A DNA stretch of 9,225 nucleotides from Anaerolineales bacterium (lineage in GTDB: Bacteria; Chloroflexota; Anaerolineae; Anaerolineales; DRMV01). The translations under genes were made by a program, and so were the position numbers. Below are positions 5,786-9,225 of the stretch, in pieces (position 1 is the stretch's first letter; the number at the start of each line of letters is the position of its first letter). The stretch lies in contig WFUL01000233.1 in assembly GCA_015484985.1 (NCBI GenBank), forward strand, positions 1-9,225, read 5' to 3'. Below the pieces are notes generated by a model. It was given only the letters and a program-made list of their open reading frames with translations, ran no database searches and was not told where the DNA came from.

Positions 5786-6505
5786 ATGGAACCCCGGGTG
5801 GCGGCGCGCCTGCTGGACCTCAACCGTCGGTTCTATCGGGAGTTCGGCCAGGCCTACGCGGAAAAGCGGGGCTTCCTGCAACCCGGTGTGCAACGCCTCC
5901 TCCTCCAGCGGGTACCCCGCGAGGCCCGCCTGCTGGACGTTGGGTGTGGTCACGGTCGCGTGCTGGAGATGCTCCAGGCTCAGGGCTTCCAGGGTACCTA
6001 CATCGGCCTGGATGCCAGTCCTCCCCTGCTGGAAGCCGCCCGCCAACGGGCCGACAGGGTGGATTTCACCGTGCGTTTGCTCCACCGGGACCTGGCTTCC
6101 CCCACCTGGCATGAGGGCGTGCCCGAAGTGGACGCGGCCCTGTGTTTCGCGGTGCTCCATCATCTGCCCGGTTGGGACTTGCGGTTGCGTGTGTTGCGCA
6201 CCGTCCACGGGCTCCTCGCGCCGCGAGGGTGGATGGCCCTCTCGGTGTGGAACCTGTTGCGAAGTCCCCGCCTCAAGGCCCGGGTGCAGCCCTGGGAGAC
6301 GGTGGGCCTGACCGGGCAGGACGTGGACTCCGGGGACCTGCTGGTGGACTGGCGCCATGGGGGGTACGGCCTGCGCTACATCCACCAATTCACCCTGCCG
6401 GAACTGGAGGCTCTGTTGAGCGCCGCGGGGTTCCACCTGCGGGAGACTTTTCTGTCCGATGGGGAAGGAGGACGACTGGGGATTTACGTGGTGGGTGAAA
6501 AATAG
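5786..6505 (+). CDS. Class I SAM-dependent methyltransferase, Trm9/ALKBH8-like
   Basis: A 239-residue cytoplasmic class I methyltransferase. SAM-binding motif I is LLDVGCGHGR (residues 49-58), and motif II ends in D76 (IGLDASPPLLEAA). AVLHHLPG (H125, H126) matches the AVVHH stretch of the eukaryotic Trm9 methyltransferase. After it come LAPRGWMALSVWNLL and a C-terminal LRYIHQFTLPELEALLSAAGF (R197-H200), which parallels the YRYYHLY ... GELAE ... AG element of Trm9. Trm9/ALKBH8 methylates 5-carboxymethyluridine in the tRNA wobble position, so a tRNA wobble-uridine substrate is plausible here but inferred. No Trm112-like partner is in the window. ATG 5786 is chosen because GAGGAG lies eight bases upstream; an upstream GTG at 5750 overlaps the previous gene. 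It is the last gene of the four-gene unit, and a strong terminator begins 11 bases after the stop. A small-molecule methyltransferase remains possible. Confidence 0.85.
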   Translation: MEPRVAARLLDLNRRFYREFGQAYAEKRGFLQPGVQRLLLQRVPREARLLDVGCGHGRVLEMLQAQGFQGTYIGLDASPPLLEAARQRADRVDFTVRLLHRDLASPTWHEGVPEVDAALCFAVLHHLPGWDLRLRVLRTVHGLLAPRGWMALSVWNLLRSPRLKARVQPWETVGLTGQDVDSGDLLVDWRHGGYGLRYIHQFTLPELEALLSAAGFHLRETFLSDGEGGRLGIYVVGEK

Positions 6506-6515
6506 GTTTTTCACT

Positions 6516-6563
6516 AATTCGTGTCTGGGGCGGCTTCGCCGCCCCAGACACGAATTTATTTTT
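6516..6563 (+). terminator. Strong Rho-independent terminator of the four-gene operon
   Basis: A perfect 19-bp stem: AATTCGTGTCTGGGGCGGC (6516-6534) with its exact complement at 6538-6556. The loop is three bases (TTC), and the tail from 6555 is TTTATTTTT. The A/T pairs at the base and the T-tract make this the best intrinsic terminator in the window. The opposite strand lacks a T-tract, so it works in one direction only, from the methyltransferase gene. Confidence 0.93.
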
Positions 6564-6664
6564 CTCCCTGCGGTCCTGAGCCCGATGAGACCTGCGCGTC
6601 CCGTTGCAAATCGCCTTGAAAAGGTTTCGAACACTCCCACGGCAAGGTTTCATCCTGCGCCATC

Positions 6665-6673
6665 TGGTAGGAT
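6665..6673 (+). promoter_or_regulatory. Extended -10 promoter element for the acyltransferase gene
   Basis: TGGTAGGAT resembles TGnTATAAT and is nearly the same as the TGGTATGAT element at 1205-1213. Transcription would begin near 6680, giving a leader of about 27 bases before ATG 6707. The rest of the 6564-6706 gap shows no other clear signal. Confidence 0.4.
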
Positions 6674-6706
6674 TGTAAGACCCCAAGCCATGGAGGAGTG
6701 TCTCCC

Positions 6707-7489
6707 ATGATGTCCTTCTCGTGGTTTCGACGTGTGGCCCGCAGTCTCAACCACAGCCGTCCCTGGTGGTGGCGGGGTCTGGTCCACACCCTGAAGGCCG
6801 ACCGATGGGCCTGGTGGGTGGAACCGGGGAACGAGGTCCATCTTCATCCTCGCGCGCCGTGGTTGGACCTGACCTTGCGGGGGCAGGGCCATCGCGTTGT
6901 GGTCGAGCCGGGCGCTACGCTCCGGGGTGTGGTGCTGGACATCGTGGGGGACGGGCATCATGTGCTCATCCGCCGGGGTTGCGTGCTCAACCAGGTCTAC
7001 ATCCGCATCCGAGGCAGGGGAAATCGCCTGGAGATGGAGGAAAACGTGCGCTTCACCCGAGGTGGCGAAATCTGGCTGGAAGACGAAGGTAGCCGGATAC
7101 GCATCGGACGGGGTACCACCATCGTGCAGGCGCACCTGGCGGCCATTGAAGGAACCACATTACACATCGGGGAGGACTGCCTCTTCGCCTACCAGATTGA
7201 AGTCCGCACCGGAGACTCCCACAGCATCCTCGAGGCGGCCACAGGACGGCGCCAGAACCCCTCGGCCGATGTGGTCATCGGCCCGCGGGTGTGGGTAGGT
7301 GCGCGCGCCCTCATCCTCAAAGGCACCCGGGTGCCACCGGACAGCGTGGTGGCTGCGGCCGCGGTGGTCACCCAGGCCTTTGACGAACCGGGCGTCGTGC
7401 TGGCCGGCCACCCGGCCCGCATTGTGAAACGGGGAATTCGCTGGACCCCCGAACGGGTTCCCGTAGACGATGAATACACGCAGGGCTGA
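6707..7489 (+). CDS. Left-handed beta-helix (hexapeptide repeat) acyltransferase
   Basis: A 260-residue protein of the hexapeptide-repeat acyltransferase superfamily, related to O-acetyltransferases of surface polysaccharides; the donor is usually acetyl-CoA. The N-terminus is Trp-rich (PWWWRGLVHTL, WAWWVEP). From about residue 60 imperfect coils of a left-handed beta-helix run through TLRGVVLDIVG, NQVYIRIRG, SRIRIGRGTTI and TLHIGEDCLFAYQIEVRTGD. H172 in TGDSHSI is the likely catalytic histidine. The C-terminal coils (VVIGPRVWVGARALILKGTRVPPDSVVAA) end in GVVLAGHPARIVKRGIRW, typical of the family. No membrane segment is seen. ATG 6707 has GGAGGAG eight bases upstream; ATG 6710 is an alternative. 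It stands alone after a strong terminator and ahead of a separate promoter. No glycosyltransferase or polysaccharide gene accompanies it here, so the acceptor is unknown. Confidence 0.87.
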   Translation: MMSFSWFRRVARSLNHSRPWWWRGLVHTLKADRWAWWVEPGNEVHLHPRAPWLDLTLRGQGHRVVVEPGATLRGVVLDIVGDGHHVLIRRGCVLNQVYIRIRGRGNRLEMEENVRFTRGGEIWLEDEGSRIRIGRGTTIVQAHLAAIEGTTLHIGEDCLFAYQIEVRTGDSHSILEAATGRRQNPSADVVIGPRVWVGARALILKGTRVPPDSVVAAAAVVTQAFDEPGVVLAGHPARIVKRGIRWTPERVPVDDEYTQG

Positions 7490-7521
7490 ACATCCCCCCT
7501 CCCGGCACGCCCAAAACCCCG

Positions 7522-7527
7522 TATAAT
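7522..7527 (+). promoter_or_regulatory. Consensus -10 box (TATAAT) for the oligoendopeptidase gene
   Basis: An exact TATAAT in the 71-base gap before the peptidase gene. Transcription would start near 7534, giving a leader of about 27 bases that carries GAGGAGG. No -35 match is seen at 16-18 bases upstream. Confidence 0.5.
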
Positions 7528-7560
7528 CAACCCCAAACCCATCATGAGGAGGAACGTCCC

Positions 7561-9225
7561 ATGACCGTAGCCACCTCTTTCCAAGTCGGCCGCTGGACCT
7601 TAGACGACCTGTTCCCCAACAAGGAGGCCTGGGAGCAGGCCATGCACCAGGTGGAACAAAAGGCCGCCCAGGTGGAAGCCTACCGTGAGACCCTGGACAC
7701 CCTCACCCCGGAAGCCTTCCGGGAGTTGCTGGACGCCCTGGAGGACATCACCCGCACGGCCAACAAAATTGGCTCGTACGCCTTTCTCCGTTTCGCCGCG
7801 GATACCGAGGACCCCGAAGCCCAGGCCATGGTGGCCCGGGTGCGCCAGTGGAGCGCGGAACTCCAAAACCGCCTCCTCTTCTTCGAACTCTGGTGGAAGA
7901 ACCTGCCCGATGAGCAGGCCCACGCCCTGTTGGACGTCGCGGGAGACCGTCGCTACTACCTGGAGAAGATGCGCCTTTTCCGGCCGTACACCCTGGACGA
8001 GCAGGCCGAACAGATCATCAATTACAAGAACGCCGCGGGCATCCGACCCCTGGTCTCCCTCTACAGCACCCTGACCTCCCGGTACACCTTCCCCCTGGAA
8101 GTGGACGGCGAGGTCAAGGAACTCACCCGTGGGGAACTCATGGTGTACGTCCGGCACCCCGACCCCGACCTGCGGGCCCGGGCGTACCAAAGCCTGTTCC
8201 AGGTCTTCACCCGGGACAGGAGCCTCATCGCTCCCATTTACCAGGCGGTCACCCAGGACTGGTACAACGAGAACGTGCGCATTCGAGGATATGAACGCCC
8301 CATCTCGCCCCGGAACCTGGCCAACCACCTGCCCGACGAGGTGGTGGATACGCTGCTGGACGTGTGCCGTCGCAACGCGACGGTGTTCCAGCGCTATTTC
8401 CGGGTCAAGGCCAGGGCTCTGGAGATGCCCAAACTGCGGCGGTACGACATCTACGCGCCCGTGGGCAAGGCCGATAAGACCTACGACTTCGGAACGGCCG
8501 TCCAAATCATTTTGGAGGCCTTTGAACGCTTCCATCCCGAAATCGCCCGTCTGGCCCGTCAGGTCTTCGAAGCGGGTCACGTGGACAGCGAAACCCGCAA
8601 AGGCAAGCGAACCGGTGCCTTCTGCGCCGGGGTGGTTCCCGGGCTTACCCCCTGGATTCTCATGAGTTACCAGGGCCGCATCAACGATGTGGCTACCCTG
8701 GCCCACGAACTGGGCCATGCCATCCACAACCTGCTGGCCCGACATCACTCGGTCTTCACCTACCACGCGCCTCTGCCCCTGGCGGAAACCGCGTCCACCT
8801 TCGGCGAAATGCTCCTGGTGGACCATTTACTGGCCCAGGAAACGGACCCCGAGGTCCGCAAGGCCATTCTTTTCCATCAACTGGACGAGAACTACGCCAC
8901 CATCATGCGACAGGCCTATTTCGCGCTCTTCGAAATCCGGGCCCATGACATGTTCCCCAAGGGCGCGGCGGCCGAAGACGTGGCCCGGGCCTACCGGGAA
9001 CTCCTGGAAGAGCAATTCGGCGACGCGGTGGAACTCACCGACGAATTCGCCTGGGAATGGCTGGCCATCCCCCATTTCTACCAGGTACCCTTCTACGTGT
9101 ACGCCTACGCCTTCGGGCAACTCCTCGTACTGGCCCTGTACCGCCGCTACCAGGAAGAAGGCGAATCCTTCAAGCCCAAGTACCTGGACCTGCTGGCCGC
9201 GGGCGGCAGCCGTGCGCCCATGGAC
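7561..9225 (+). CDS. M3 family oligoendopeptidase (PepF-like), 3'-truncated by the window end
   Basis: A zinc metallopeptidase of family M3 (oligoendopeptidase F / PepF group) that cuts short peptides inside the cell. The frame is open from ATG 7561 to the window end, giving 555 residues; the family is usually about 560-600, so only a short C-terminal piece is missing. The zinc-binding HELGH motif is at residues 382-386, preceded by SYQGRINDVATLAHELGH, and the third ligand is E409 in PLAETASTFGE. The N-terminal half is helical, including the FLRFAADTEDPEAQ region typical of PepF. Near the end HFYQVPFYVYAYAFGQ carries the tyrosines that line the substrate site, followed by LLAAGGSRAP. There is no signal peptide. 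The start is fixed by GAGGAGG at 7546-7552, eight bases upstream. It appears to have its own promoter. Peptide scavenging or protein turnover is the likely role. Confidence 0.93.
   Translation, partial: MTVATSFQVGRWTLDDLFPNKEAWEQAMHQVEQKAAQVEAYRETLDTLTPEAFRELLDALEDITRTANKIGSYAFLRFAADTEDPEAQAMVARVRQWSAELQNRLLFFELWWKNLPDEQAHALLDVAGDRRYYLEKMRLFRPYTLDEQAEQIINYKNAAGIRPLVSLYSTLTSRYTFPLEVDGEVKELTRGELMVYVRHPDPDLRARAYQSLFQVFTRDRSLIAPIYQAVTQDWYNENVRIRGYERPISPRNLANHLPDEVVDTLLDVCRRNATVFQRYFRVKARALEMPKLRRYDIYAPVGKADKTYDFGTAVQIILEAFERFHPEIARLARQVFEAGHVDSETRKGKRTGAFCAGVVPGLTPWILMSYQGRINDVATLAHELGHAIHNLLARHHSVFTYHAPLPLAETASTFGEMLLVDHLLAQETDPEVRKAILFHQLDENYATIMRQAYFALFEIRAHDMFPKGAAAEDVARAYRELLEEQFGDAVELTDEFAWEWLAIPHFYQVPFYVYAYAFGQLLVLALYRRYQEEGESFKPKYLDLLAAGGSRAPMD

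Noticed and set aside
3685..6505. Possible pantothenate/CoA operon
   Set aside because: Only one gene resembles that pathway and its active site is altered. No PanB, PanC or CoA kinase is present.
7600..8826. Long antisense open frame over the oligoendopeptidase gene
   Set aside because: The sense strand carries an unmistakable M3 peptidase with HELGH, and the antisense product shows no motif or ribosome binding site.
1..9225. Defence island, prophage, transposon or CRISPR array
   Set aside because: I found no transposase, integrase, phage, nuclease or Cas-like gene, and no regularly spaced repeats or target-site duplications. All recognised genes are metabolic, membrane or housekeeping types.

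Overview
This window is GC-rich bacterial chromosome with all genes on the plus strand. A Chloroflexota source, probably a thermophilic Anaerolineae-like lineage, is my best guess. The guess rests on the Thr/Pro/Ala linker ahead of a beta-propeller, the strong GC bias at third codon positions, short intergenic gaps with GGAGG ribosome binding sites, and the family types present. No rRNA, tRNA or other marker gene confirms it.

Layout. (1) Positions 1-1099 hold the 3' part of a beta-propeller protein whose Thr/Pro linker is interrupted by an apparent one-base frameshift in a run of five C. (2) A GC-rich hairpin terminator and an extended -10 promoter precede a YitT-family membrane protein (1254-2114). 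(3) A 255-base intergenic region follows, with a long imperfect inverted repeat, a consensus TATAAT box and a coding-like but gene-less stretch, and leads to an M24 metallopeptidase (2370-3596). (4) A second terminator and a probable promoter introduce a tight four-gene unit (3685-6505): a flavin reductase-like protein, a ketopantoate reductase-family protein with altered active-site residues, a membrane-anchored protein of unknown function, and a Trm9/ALKBH8-like methyltransferase. The gaps are 19, 20 and 19 bases, and the unit ends at a 19-bp perfect-stem terminator with a T-rich tail. (5) A left-handed beta-helix acyltransferase (6707-7489) and an M3-family oligoendopeptidase (7561 to beyond the window end) follow, each with its own candidate -10 element.

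How they fit together. Most genes look like general metabolism or housekeeping: two intracellular metallopeptidases that degrade peptides, a CoA-pathway-type reductase, a flavin reductase and a putative tRNA-modifying methyltransferase. The four-gene unit is the only clear operon, and its members do not form a recognised pathway. I see no mobile element, CRISPR array, defence system, RNA gene or biosynthetic cluster. The points most worth checking are the C-run frameshift, the 2125-2204 inverted repeat with the coding-like leader after it, the altered reductase active site, and the small uncharacterised membrane protein inside the operon.
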